Source: an uncultured Actinomycetes bacterium (GTDB lineage: Bacteria > Actinomycetota > Acidimicrobiia > Acidimicrobiales > RAAP-2). Taken from it: a stretch of 41,832 nucleotides of DNA. The notes beneath the pieces are model-generated. The model had not been told where the DNA came from and searched no databases. It was given only the letters and a program-made list of their open reading frames with translations. The position numbers were made by a program, and so were the translations under genes. How positions within the stretch are numbered: the first letter of the stretch is position 1; each line of letters opens with the position of its first letter. Shown here in pieces: positions 25,742-33,796 of this stretch. The stretch is taken from assembly GCA_903826715.1 (NCBI GenBank), contig CAIKFN010000037.1, positions 1-41,832 on the forward strand, given 5' to 3'.

Positions 25742-26884
25742 ATGAAAAGAAGTACAGGAATGACAATGCGTGTAGTCGCAGCGTTGGCGGGAGCCACAAT
25801 GCTGTCATCACTCGTTGCAGCACCAGCATTTAGTTCAGACTCTGCTGCAGTAGCAGCAGCTAAGAAAGAGCTTGCACAATACACAGCATTGCCGAAGTTC
25901 GTTGCACCAGGTGCAAACGTAAACGCTAAGGCAATTTCAAAGAACAAGACTGTAATGATCGTTCCATACCTTTTGGCGATTCCTTACAATGCTGGTTTTG
26001 CTGATGCCGTTAAGCTTGCAAACGCTAAGGCAGGATTCAAGAAGACTGAAGTTTGGGCTTCTGACGGTTCAGTCACAAGCTGGGCTGCCGGAATTACTCA
26101 GGGTATCGCCGACCACGTTGCAGTTATCGACCTAATTTCAGGTGTTGCTGCCGGGTACGTTGTGCCACAGATTAACCAGGCACGTGCTGCGGGAATTGTT
26201 GTAATTGGTTCAACCAATGACGACCCTTCAGTTCCAACACCTTCATACCTATCTGGAGTTGTTCCACTTGACTACGCACTTGCCGGAAAGCTAGAAGCTG
26301 ACCAGGGAACTGTAAGTACAAACGGTGCGCTTAACGCGATCGTTATTACTTCTACGCAAGTACCACCAAGCCTTTCAATGACTCCAGTTGTTGAAGCTCG
26401 CGTGAATGCACTTGGCGGAAAGTACAAGGAAATCAACGTTCAGCCAGCTGACTGGGGATCTCCAACAATTGGAATCGCTGCTCAAGTTCAGGCTGCAATT
26501 GCTGCTGACCCAACCATCAACTACGTCCTACCTAACTACGACGGCGAAGCAGCACTCGCAATCGCGGGTATTAACGCAGCTGGTAAGTCAGGTTCAGTCA
26601 AGGTTGCATCATTCAACGGAACTCCTGACGCCATGAAGTTGGTACAGGCTGGAACGCTTGAAATGAACGTCGGAGAAGACTTGGCATGGGCTGGTTACGC
26701 AACCACTGACGCCAACCTTCGCGCCCTGCTTAAGCCTAAGTCTGTAGGCGTTACATACAACGAGCACCTTCCATTCATCATCTTCACAAAGGCGAATGCA
26801 AACAACGTTGGTGTACCACCAAACTTGACTTCTGGTTACGGAAATGCTCAACTCGGCTACTTAAAGGTTTGGGGAGTAAAGTAA
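25742..26884 (+). CDS. Sugar-type ABC transporter substrate-binding protein (RbsB-like)
   Basis: This secreted binding protein of about 380 residues belongs to the periplasmic-binding type 1 (Peripla_BP_4) group. A longer frame opens at 25700, but AGGGGGA at 25731-25737 supports ATG 25742. The N-terminus MKRSTGMTMRVVAALAGATMLSSLVAAPAFS is a Sec signal peptide. There is no lipobox Cys, unusual for a Gram-positive binding protein. The mature part has VMIVPYLLAIPYNAGFADAVKLA and GIVVIGSTNDDP, the two lobes of the fold. It leads an operon with a double ATPase and a permease. Ligand is probably a sugar, polyol or sugar acid. Confidence 0.87.
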   Translation: MKRSTGMTMRVVAALAGATMLSSLVAAPAFSSDSAAVAAAKKELAQYTALPKFVAPGANVNAKAISKNKTVMIVPYLLAIPYNAGFADAVKLANAKAGFKKTEVWASDGSVTSWAAGITQGIADHVAVIDLISGVAAGYVVPQINQARAAGIVVIGSTNDDPSVPTPSYLSGVVPLDYALAGKLEADQGTVSTNGALNAIVITSTQVPPSLSMTPVVEARVNALGGKYKEINVQPADWGSPTIGIAAQVQAAIAADPTINYVLPNYDGEAALAIAGINAAGKSGSVKVASFNGTPDAMKLVQAGTLEMNVGEDLAWAGYATTDANLRALLKPKSVGVTYNEHLPFIIFTKANANNVGVPPNLTSGYGNAQLGYLKVWGVK

Positions 26885-26932
26885 CCTCCCTCTAGTTGGG
26901 AATACTTAAAAGGAAATGAACGTAGGGTCGAC

Positions 26933-28525
26933 TTGGACAGAGCAGTGCAAAGCACTGTAACCATTTCCAATGTTTCGCAGCACTTCGGTGCCGTGAAAGC
27001 ATTGGACCGAGTCGGCCTTACGCTTCGTCCTGGCGAAGTGCGTGCACTTATTGGTGCGAACGGAAGTGGAAAGTCAACGCTTGTTAAAGTGATTGCCGGG
27101 TATCACACACCCGATAGCGGTGCAGTGGATGTAGATGGAACTCAGTGCAGCCTCAGCGATGCTCGAGGTGTTAGTGAGCTATGGAAAGTCTCAATTGTCC
27201 ACCAAGATCTCGGACTAATTGATGGACTCAGCATCTTGGAGAACTTCCTTCTCAACGACTTTTCTTCCAGCAATGAGCTAAAAATCAGCTGGAGCGAGAG
27301 AAGTAAAACCGTCTCTAAGTATTTAGAACGTTTTGGCGTAAAAATTTCGCCCTATCGAAAAATCAATGAATGTTCACGTGTTACGCGTGCGCTCATTGCA
27401 CTCGCTCGCGCAGTATGGATTCTTGAATCAGACGTCCGCAACTCCTCTGTAGATGAGAGCGGCATAACTGGAACGCTTATTTTGGATGAACTAACCGCAT
27501 TTCTTAGTGTTGAAGAAGTGCAACTTCTTAGATTGGTTATTAAAGACATTGTTGCTAGTGGTTACAGTGTCCTATTTGTTTCACACGATCTTGATGAAAT
27601 TATCAGTTTTGCTGATCAAATTACAGTTCTGCGAGATGGCAAATGTGTAGCCGACCAGTCAGCACGAGACATCAGCAAAGATGAACTTTTCACGTTGATA
27701 GCTGGACGATCCGCAGAAGATTTAAAAAACAATGCTGTCTCTAACGTCGCTGAAACAGGATCAAGGAAAAAAATTTTTATCGAAGACTTGTCTTCAGGTG
27801 ACGGTGCCCTTGGACCAATCAGTTTCGACTTTGCGTCAGGAGAAGTTGTTGGTATAACCGGGCTTGTCGGCTCAGGCTATGAACTTGTTCCATATTCACT
27901 TTTTGGTGCTGATAAAGGATCAGTAGGGAGTCTGACAATTGAGTCAGGAACAATAAGAATCGATCGATTAACCCCACCACAAGCAATCCAGCTTGGAATT
28001 GCCCTAGTACCGGGAGACAGAAATACTCAGGGTCTATGGAGCGACATGACAATCGCTGAAAACTTAACGGCTACCGACAAAGAGCAGAAGACAAATCCGT
28101 GGTTAATTTCTTGGAAGCGTGTTTGGGGTCGTGGAAATGATGTTGTAAAAGAATATGCGGTCAAGGCCCCGAATTCTCACACAAAAATTCTGCAGCTAAG
28201 TGGCGGTAACGCACAGCGAGTAATGATGGCCAAGGGAATCACTGCTAAGCCATCAATTTTATTGCTGCACGAACCAGTTCAAGGAGTTGATGTTGGATCA
28301 AGAAGTCACATCGCTGACGTAATTCTTGATCGAGCCTCCAGCGGACTTGCAGTTCTGTGCGCAAGTGGAGACCATGAGTTTTTGGCACAAGTTGCAAGTC
28401 GTGTTTTAGTTTTCAGTCATGGGAAAATTGTGAGCGAACTACATGCAAAAGAAGGTCAGCAATTTGTTGGTAAAGACGAGATTGTCTATGCCTGTCAAAA
28501 CAAAATTTCAGTTGACGTTCAATAA
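26933..28525 (+). CDS. Sugar ABC transporter ATPase (RbsA-like, two ABC domains)
   Basis: This 530-residue tandem ATPase has an N-terminal ABC domain with intact Walker A GANGSGKST (41-49). Its signature is replaced by CSRVTRALIALA (147-158) and Walker B reads TLILDELTAF. The C-terminal domain has a degenerate Walker A (GLVGSGYE, about 310-317), an intact LSGGN signature (423-427), and Walker B LLLHEPVQGVD with His446 where Asp is expected and Glu447 kept. RbsA/MglA proteins are asymmetric, but this one has lost more than usual. Start TTG 26933 has TAGGG 5 nt upstream. A 14-codon ORF (26916-26960) overlaps the start, possibly for coupling. Confidence 0.85.
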   Translation: MDRAVQSTVTISNVSQHFGAVKALDRVGLTLRPGEVRALIGANGSGKSTLVKVIAGYHTPDSGAVDVDGTQCSLSDARGVSELWKVSIVHQDLGLIDGLSILENFLLNDFSSSNELKISWSERSKTVSKYLERFGVKISPYRKINECSRVTRALIALARAVWILESDVRNSSVDESGITGTLILDELTAFLSVEEVQLLRLVIKDIVASGYSVLFVSHDLDEIISFADQITVLRDGKCVADQSARDISKDELFTLIAGRSAEDLKNNAVSNVAETGSRKKIFIEDLSSGDGALGPISFDFASGEVVGITGLVGSGYELVPYSLFGADKGSVGSLTIESGTIRIDRLTPPQAIQLGIALVPGDRNTQGLWSDMTIAENLTATDKEQKTNPWLISWKRVWGRGNDVVKEYAVKAPNSHTKILQLSGGNAQRVMMAKGITAKPSILLLHEPVQGVDVGSRSHIADVILDRASSGLAVLCASGDHEFLAQVASRVLVFSHGKIVSELHAKEGQQFVGKDEIVYACQNKISVDVQ

Positions 28526-28542
28526 GTCTAGAAAGGTTAGAA

Positions 28543-29586
28543 ATGTCCGCATCAGATTCTTTAGCTACCCAAAGCAACAATGGGGAAGTCAAGATTAAGA
28601 AGAGTTCTACATCAAAAAATTACGCACGAATGGATTTACTTGAACGAGTCTGGCTTTTAATCGTCTGGGCCATAGTAATTGCTATCTTTGGTGGCCTTCG
28701 TCCACATACGTTTTTAACAGTTACGACATTTTCTGGGATGTTTGGCCTTAACTCGACGCTTGCAATTTTGGCTCTCGGACTAATTATCGTTCTACGAGTT
28801 GGTGAATTCGACTTATCGATTGCAGCAAACCTAGTGGTCTCCTCAGAAGTTATGGGAATTTTGAATGTCAACCACCATGTTTCGCTGCTCTTTTCTATGA
28901 TCATTGCGGTGCTTGTAGGTGGTGCAATAGGTGCGTTTAATGCTCTGATCATTTTAAAGTTGAGGATTGACTCGTTTATTGCAACTTTGGGTATGGGATC
29001 TGTTCTTTCTGGAATCGGATTATGGATTACAGGTGGAACTTCTCTGACTGGCCTTTCACAAGCGCTAGTAAACGATGTCGTAATTCGTCGCCTCTTTGGT
29101 ATCTCATACGAGTTCTATTATGCCCTGGTGCTCATGATGGTGCTTTGGTACATTTTCCGCTACACCGCAATTGGACGACGCCTCTTGTTCGTTGGAAAGA
29201 ACAGGGAAGTTGCTCGTCTTTCTGGAGTACGCGTATCTAGAATTCGTTTTGGTGCCTTCACCGTTGCAGGTATGTTTGGCGCCGTTGCGGGAATTGTTTA
29301 CTCTGGAACTTCAGGTACAACAAACCCTTCGGCTGGACTCGTTTATTTGCTCCCGGCATATGCCGCAGCCTTCTTGGGCGCAACATGCATTGACATTGGA
29401 GACTTCAATCCAATCGGAACTGTGTCTGCGGTTTTCTTCTTGGTTACCGGTGTTCAGGGTCTGGCAATGCTTGGAGTCGGAAACTTCGTCCAGGACATTT
29501 TCTATGGTGTTGCACTGATTCTCTCTGTTGCGGGATCTCAGTACTTGGCGCGCTCAAAGGCACGCCGAGTTATTTCCACTGAATAA
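28543..29586 (+). CDS. Sugar ABC transporter permease (RbsC-like)
   Basis: This 347-residue membrane subunit of the BPD_transp_2 (ribose/xylose/galactose) family has about ten TM segments. GEFDLSIAANLVVSSEVMGIL (about 87-107) corresponds to the family GGIDLSVG motif, and LKLRIDSFIATLGMGSVLSGI follows as the coupling region. GAVAGIVYSGTSGTTNPSAG is the conserved C-terminal block. The N-terminal 25 residues are polar and cytoplasmic. GAAAGG precedes ATG 28543, 17 nt after the ATPase stop. With the binding protein and ATPase it forms a complete importer. Confidence 0.9.
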   Translation: MSASDSLATQSNNGEVKIKKSSTSKNYARMDLLERVWLLIVWAIVIAIFGGLRPHTFLTVTTFSGMFGLNSTLAILALGLIIVLRVGEFDLSIAANLVVSSEVMGILNVNHHVSLLFSMIIAVLVGGAIGAFNALIILKLRIDSFIATLGMGSVLSGIGLWITGGTSLTGLSQALVNDVVIRRLFGISYEFYYALVLMMVLWYIFRYTAIGRRLLFVGKNREVARLSGVRVSRIRFGAFTVAGMFGAVAGIVYSGTSGTTNPSAGLVYLLPAYAAAFLGATCIDIGDFNPIGTVSAVFFLVTGVQGLAMLGVGNFVQDIFYGVALILSVAGSQYLARSKARRVISTE

Positions 29587-29599
29587 CCACAGTTCGCTG

Positions 29600-29617
29600 T
29601 AGGAGCTGTTGTTCCTA
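29600..29617. terminator. Possible stem-loop between convergent genes
   Basis: TAGGAGC and GTTCCTA (7 bp with one G-U pair, loop TGTT) lie exactly in the 32-nt gap between the permease stop and the convergent SDR stop. There is no T-tract, so termination is uncertain. Confidence 0.35.
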
Positions 29618-29618
29618 G

Positions 29619-30386
29619 TTAAATAACTGGTGAGAGACCACCATCGACACTTATTCCAACTCCAGTGATGTAACTGGCGCGAGGAGATAACAAGTATGTT
29701 GCAATGTCTGCAAATTCTTCTGAGCGGCCATAGCGTCCAAGGGGAATAGGTAGCTTCTCCGCTGCTTTTATGTAGTAGTCCTGTTCTGAAATTCCTTCAG
29801 CTTCAGCCCTTCTAGCCCACTGTCCTGAGGCGACAAAACCAACCAGAAGTGCGTTTACTCGTATGCCCTTTGGACCGAGTTCGTTAGCAAGTGTCTTGGT
29901 AAGGGTAAGTCCCGCTGCTCTTGTTGCCGAAGTTGGTGTGGAGCCGGCTCCAGGAGCCCTAGCGCTATTTGAGAGCGTGTTAATAATTGCACCATTGGAC
30001 TTCTCAAGGTGTGGTGTGGCGTAGCGAATTGCTCGAACCGTTGAGAGAATCTTCAAGTCGAAGTCATCTTGCCAGTCGGCATCGGTTGAATCTGCAAGTC
30101 GGATAGAACTTGCTCGACCGGCATTATTAACTAGGCCGTTAATTCGCCCAAATTTGCTGATGCTCTCGTCAATGAATGCTTCAATGTCTGGATTCTTAGT
30201 TACGTCTGCTTTAAAACACAGTGAGTTCTCACCAAGTAATCGTCGCGCATTTTCGAGACGCCCTTCATCTCTTCCACAAACAGCAACTTTCGCTCCTTCG
30301 TCAATCAAATTTTTGGCGAGCGCCAAGCCAATACCGTCTGTGCCGCCAGTAATAAGTATGCAGTGGTTAGTTAATTGAAGGTCCAT
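29619..30386 (-). CDS. SDR-family oxidoreductase with altered catalytic motif
   Basis: This 255-residue Rossmann-fold dehydrogenase has the NAD(P)-binding TGGTDGIG (13-20), NNAG (87-90) and a C-terminal SPRASYITGVGISVDGGLSP as in FabG-like proteins. Ser139 is in place, but 13 residues on, where Tyr is expected, is Thr152, and four further, where Lys is expected, is Arg156 (PTSATRAAG). The canonical Y-x3-K pair is therefore T-x3-R. It may use a different chemistry or be a non-catalytic or specialised subgroup. TAGACT lies 6 nt before the ATG, so it is probably leaderless. It diverges from the glycerate kinase across 45 nt and belongs to the sugar-acid module by position. Confidence 0.85.
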   Translation of the reverse strand: MDLQLTNHCILITGGTDGIGLALAKNLIDEGAKVAVCGRDEGRLENARRLLGENSLCFKADVTKNPDIEAFIDESISKFGRINGLVNNAGRASSIRLADSTDADWQDDFDLKILSTVRAIRYATPHLEKSNGAIINTLSNSARAPGAGSTPTSATRAAGLTLTKTLANELGPKGIRVNALLVGFVASGQWARRAEAEGISEQDYYIKAAEKLPIPLGRYGRSEEFADIATYLLSPRASYITGVGISVDGGLSPVI

Positions 30387-30431
30387 GTATTTAGTCTATT
30401 GAGTATCCCGTCCATCACATAGAATTTTGAT
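30387..30431. promoter_or_regulatory. Back-to-back leaderless promoters (SDR / glycerate kinase)
   Basis: In this 45-nt divergent gap the minus strand reads TAGACT-N6-ATG (hexamer at 30393-30398) and the plus strand reads TAGAAT (30420-30425)-N6-ATG, with TATTGA 17 nt upstream at 30397-30402. Both place the expected transcription start on the A of the start codon. No ribosome site is visible for either gene. Confidence 0.55.
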
Positions 30432-31457
30432 ATGAGCGACTCTGGGTCTGCTGGTTCAGTAGTCAAGCGACACGCAGTAGTTGCAATGGATAAATTCCGC
30501 GGAAGCGCTGATGCCATGCAGATGAATGAAGCGGTGGCCAGAGGGCTTGAATCTTGTGGTTGGCTCGTAACCACAAGGCTCATTTCTGACGGTGGCGAGG
30601 GTTTTCGCAATTGCTTTGAAGGTGATGTTGTTTCAATAATGGCTCCTGACGCTTATGGAACCATGCACCCAGTACCGATAACTATCAGTCTGATAAATGA
30701 AAAACGTGTAGCTGTACTAGAGGCTGCTGAAATTGTTGGCTATACAAAGTTGGCACCAACATCCCGCGAAGCTATTGAAGCATCAAGCAGTGGTGTAGGC
30801 ATTGCGTTACTTGAAGCAGAGAAACTTAGTATTAGTTCTGTATTAATTGGTCTCGGCGGATCATCCACTTCTGATGGTGGTCGCGGCTGCTTTGAAATTC
30901 TTCAAGGCAAAAAACTCTCCTTTGACATTGTTGTGGCTACAGACATTCGAGCTAGTTTTTCTGGCGCGATTAAGTATGCCAAACAGAAAGGTGTCGCCGA
31001 AGACGACCTTTGGATAATTGAGGATCGACTGAGCCAACTTTCAAAGTTCTATTCAGACGAATGTAAGGTCGATGTTGAATTCATTGAAGGAACAGGAGCC
31101 GCTGGGGGCATTGGTGGGGCACTCGCTGCTCTGGGTGCAGAACTTCGAGATGGATACGTAATCGTTACTGAAGCAACTGGGCTCGACTCTCTGGTTCAAA
31201 GTGCTGGATTAGTGGTAACTGGCGAGGGTCGGTTTGATTTTGGAAGCCTTGAGGGCAAGGTTGTTTCTGGAATTTGCTCCAGTAGCAATACGACGCCAGT
31301 TGTAGTCCTTTGTGGAGAATATGATGATGAGGCCGTAAAGTTGTTTTCACTCAAATATCCAAAAGCAAGAATCGTTAGTTTCACTGAGCGATTTGGGATA
31401 GAGCAATCTTTGAATTTCCCTGCACTTTGCGCAGAGGAAATCGTTAAGGAACTCTAG
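30432..31457 (+). CDS. Glycerate kinase (GlyK/GarK family)
   Basis: This 341-residue enzyme phosphorylates D-glycerate, usually to 2-phosphoglycerate, feeding glycolysis. Family blocks: AVVAMDKFRGSADAMQMNEAVARGL (substrate P-loop-like start), SDGGEGF (about 53-59), EAAEIVGY, IGLGGSSTSDGGRG (about 139-152), and TGEGRFDFGSLEGKVVSG, where the usual Gln in D-x-Q-S is Gly. It is slightly shorter than typical members (about 370-380). The transcript appears leaderless. It lies next to an SDR and downstream of a sugar-type importer; together with the 2-hydroxyacid dehydrogenase it suggests flow from hydroxypyruvate or tartronate semialdehyde to glycerate. Confidence 0.88.
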   Translation: MSDSGSAGSVVKRHAVVAMDKFRGSADAMQMNEAVARGLESCGWLVTTRLISDGGEGFRNCFEGDVVSIMAPDAYGTMHPVPITISLINEKRVAVLEAAEIVGYTKLAPTSREAIEASSSGVGIALLEAEKLSISSVLIGLGGSSTSDGGRGCFEILQGKKLSFDIVVATDIRASFSGAIKYAKQKGVAEDDLWIIEDRLSQLSKFYSDECKVDVEFIEGTGAAGGIGGALAALGAELRDGYVIVTEATGLDSLVQSAGLVVTGEGRFDFGSLEGKVVSGICSSSNTTPVVVLCGEYDDEAVKLFSLKYPKARIVSFTERFGIEQSLNFPALCAEEIVKEL

Positions 31458-31520
31458 TAATAATAAAGAAGTCTCGGATATGTCGGATAGGGTGATATAA
31501 AGATTAACAAAGAGGTTTTA

Positions 31521-32801
31521 GTGAAAAAACGTGCGACCTTTGCAATACTGGTGCTCAGTATTGTTTCTGCAATTCTTCCTGTCGCAACTGCGACAAGTGC
31601 AACGCATCCAGTCGCGAACACTTCGTGTGTCACAAAAGGTCAATCTGTTGTGTACGCAAGTAAGAAATTCACATGCGTTATATCGAATAAAAAACTTGTT
31701 TGGAGTACAGGTGTAAAAGTTAGTGTGTTGCCTGTAACAAGCACAACCGAACAAAGTCCTGGCTCTACAACCACAATTGTTAATCAGGCGACTGTTTATA
31801 CGGCAGCGATGACCAAGCCACATCAACCCGTTGGTCAAAATGGGGGCAAGGATGATTATCGATGTTTCCTAATTGATCCTAAGATTCCAATTGATTCTTA
31901 CGTCACTTCAGTCCAGTTTGTACCTCAGCAGCGCCAGTTAGTTCATCACGCATTATTTTGGACAGTTGCAGCTAGTTCACTAGCTGCGGCTAAAAAGCTC
32001 GACGACAATGGCAATGGCTGGTCTTGCTTTGGAGGGGTGACTTCAGACTCTTCAACCGCAGATATCGCTTCAACGCTGGCTGGCTGGGCACCCGGGCGCC
32101 CTGTTGATGTCTGGCCTGCAGGGTATGGAACGAAAATAAATGCAGGCGATGAGATTGTGATGCAGGTGCATTACAACTTGCTTGCAGCGCTAGGTGGCAC
32201 AGTTCCAGCAGATCAATCGAAGGTTCTCATAACGGCTGTTCCTGCTTCGCTGAATTCCCTGCAGCCGTTGTATGGTGAGGCGTTCGCTGCACCTGTGGAG
32301 CTGGCGTGCCCATCGGGCGTTACCGGAAATCTCTGTGACAGAACAAAGGCACTAGCGGACCTTGCTGCTCGAACCAGCCTTAAGGCTTCATACGTTGAAT
32401 CAGGTCTGCTACTTCTCTGTGGCAAGGATCCATTTAATCCAGTTGCCAGCTTGGTTTCAACCTGTTACAAAAGAATTACTGTCAATGAGACAGCAATTCA
32501 GGCTGGAGCGCACATGCATTTAACTGGAACGCGTCTTCAGCTGATTCTTAATCCAGGAACTGGGAGTCAACAGACGCTGCTTGACAGCAACCCTTATGAC
32601 TTTGATAATCAAGCACCAGTTACTTTGCCAAAGCCAGTAGTGCTTAAGCCTGGCGACATTGTGGAAATTATTTGCAACTATAACCCGGGGCTCCATCTAC
32701 TTATTCCACAACTTCAGCAATTGCCGTGGCGATACGTCACGTGGGGCGATGGTTCCTCAGACGAGATGTGCCTCGGATCACTGAGGGTAACTCGACCGTA
32801 G
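31521..32801 (+). CDS. Secreted copper type II monooxygenase-like protein (PHM/DBH fold)
   Basis: This 426-residue exported protein has signal peptide MKKRATFAILVLSIVSAILPVATATSA, an N-terminal Cys-containing module, and a short STTEQSPGSTTTI linker. The main domain begins at DDYRCFLIDPKI. Likely copper ligands follow the peptidylglycine monooxygenase layout: His142-His143 (QLVHHALFW) and His217 (MQVHYNL) for the first copper; His331 and His333 (GAHMHLTG) and Met416 (SDEMCLGS) for the second. AAAGAGG lies 5 nt before GTG 31521. Such enzymes hydroxylate C-H bonds with O2 and ascorbate or another reductant outside the cell. The substrate in bacteria is unknown. It neighbours the phosphonate cluster, but no link is shown. 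Confidence 0.8.
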   Translation: MKKRATFAILVLSIVSAILPVATATSATHPVANTSCVTKGQSVVYASKKFTCVISNKKLVWSTGVKVSVLPVTSTTEQSPGSTTTIVNQATVYTAAMTKPHQPVGQNGGKDDYRCFLIDPKIPIDSYVTSVQFVPQQRQLVHHALFWTVAASSLAAAKKLDDNGNGWSCFGGVTSDSSTADIASTLAGWAPGRPVDVWPAGYGTKINAGDEIVMQVHYNLLAALGGTVPADQSKVLITAVPASLNSLQPLYGEAFAAPVELACPSGVTGNLCDRTKALADLAARTSLKASYVESGLLLLCGKDPFNPVASLVSTCYKRITVNETAIQAGAHMHLTGTRLQLILNPGTGSQQTLLDSNPYDFDNQAPVTLPKPVVLKPGDIVEIICNYNPGLHLLIPQLQQLPWRYVTWGDGSSDEMCLGSLRVTRP

Positions 32802-32837
32802 CGTCACGGATTCTTTTCATAAAGATAAGGTTTAGTC

Positions 32838-32981
32838 GTGTCATATAGATGTAGTTACTGCCAAAAACGTCACAGTACTGTGAATGAAGGTCGGGCGTGT
32901 AAGTGGCACTTTCACGAGCAATCAAGGGTTTTGCACCTCCCACTTCAGTTTCAAAAAAATGAGGGTCGGGCTAAAAAATAA
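32838..32981 (+). CDS. Small Cys/His-rich ORF, possible zinc-binding protein
   Basis: This 47-codon ORF sits in the otherwise empty 242-nt gap before the phosphonate genes. It starts GTG with AAGG 7 nt upstream, closed by an in-frame TAA at 32826. The product has C5 and C8 (RCSYCQKRH), His12, Cys21, His24 and His26 (ACKWHFH): spacing like a compact zinc ribbon. The C-terminal third is basic and low in pattern. Its last codons overlap a stem-loop. The regular Cys/His spacing argues for a real gene; small size and a non-ATG start argue for caution. Function unknown; a regulator or chaperone role is possible. Confidence 0.5.
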   Translation: MSYRCSYCQKRHSTVNEGRACKWHFHEQSRVLHLPLQFQKNEGRAKK

Positions 32982-32990
32982 GCCCCACTC
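32961..32990. terminator. Stem-loop, terminator-like (best on minus strand)
   Basis: GGGCT (32968-32972) pairs with AGCCC (32981-32985), extended imperfectly outward by GAG/CTC, with an A-rich loop. On the minus strand the stem is followed by a run of seven T (plus-strand A run 32953-32959), so it would stop leftward transcripts. On the plus strand only a weak T stretch follows. Confidence 0.4.
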
Positions 32991-33043
32991 GTTCTTCACA
33001 GTTCTGGCGACTTCAGTTAAGAATTGCTTTGTAGGATAATCAG

Positions 33044-33796
33044 ATGAGCCACTTAACCCCTGAACAACGTGAGCACTACTTAGTTAACGGATGGCTGCTG
33101 TGTGATGACGTGCTCCCTATCAGTGTTGGTGAGCTCCAGGCTGAAGTGGAGCGTGTTGCTTCACTAAGCGATTCAGAGATTCTTCACCATCATGAGATGA
33201 CTGACTTTGGCGCAAAACTGGCACGAACTGAAAACTTCGTTCCGTTCTCCCCAGTCCTTGATTATCTATTGCAATCAAGCAAAGTTGCAGAAATCGCCGG
33301 AGAGCTACTTGGTGAAGAGGCATATCTCTACAAAGAAAAAGTTAATTACAAGCTTGTCGGTGGAGCTGGATTTCGCCCTCACCAAGACAAGCCCGCATAT
33401 CCATTTGTTGACCAAGTCCTTTCAGTAATGATTGCGGTCGATGACTCAACGCTTGAGAATGGTTGCCTCGATGTTGTTAGTGCACGTCACCAAGTTCAGC
33501 TCGATCAAGATGAGCGCGGGTGCCTGACCACAAAAGTTGTTGATGCAATGGACTGGCAACCAATGCCACTACGTGCTGGTCAAACATTATTTTTTCATGC
33601 ACTAACACCACACCGCAGTGGCCCTAATAATTCGACGCGAGACCGCCGGGCACTCTATCCAACCTACAACGGTGCCAGTGAGGGACGCCTACGTGAGAAG
33701 TATTACGAAGCAAAGATCAAGGCATTTCAAAGCCCAAGCGACTTTGATGGTGTGCGTCTCTCACTCATTGGAGACTTCGAAGGAAAACCTGTATGA
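33044..33796 (+). CDS. phnY: PhnY-like Fe(II)/2-oxoglutarate dioxygenase (PhyH family)
   Basis: This 250-residue phytanoyl-CoA-dioxygenase-family enzyme has iron ligands His113 and Asp115 (RPHQDKPAYPF) and His190 (LTPHRSGPNNS), and a 2-oxoglutarate-binding Arg at 201 or 202 (RDRRALYPTY). In the oxidative phosphonate pathway PhnY hydroxylates 2-aminoethylphosphonate at C1. I assign that role because the next gene, with a 4-nt ATGA overlap, is PhnZ-like. Close relatives (TmpA, carnitine-type hydroxylases) act on other phosphonates. The start ATG has AGGA 7 nt upstream. The same stretch also reads TAGGAT-N6-ATG, so the mRNA could be leaderless. It is first in a three-gene enzyme operon. Confidence 0.8.
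   Translation: MSHLTPEQREHYLVNGWLLCDDVLPISVGELQAEVERVASLSDSEILHHHEMTDFGAKLARTENFVPFSPVLDYLLQSSKVAEIAGELLGEEAYLYKEKVNYKLVGGAGFRPHQDKPAYPFVDQVLSVMIAVDDSTLENGCLDVVSARHQVQLDQDERGCLTTKVVDAMDWQPMPLRAGQTLFFHALTPHRSGPNNSTRDRRALYPTYNGASEGRLREKYYEAKIKAFQSPSDFDGVRLSLIGDFEGKPV

Noticed and set aside
32991..33020. GTTCT/TTCAC repeats before phnY as a second PHO box
   Set aside because: Spacings are 10, 7 and 17 nt, not the 11-nt phase; unlike 35859-35909 they do not form a regular array.
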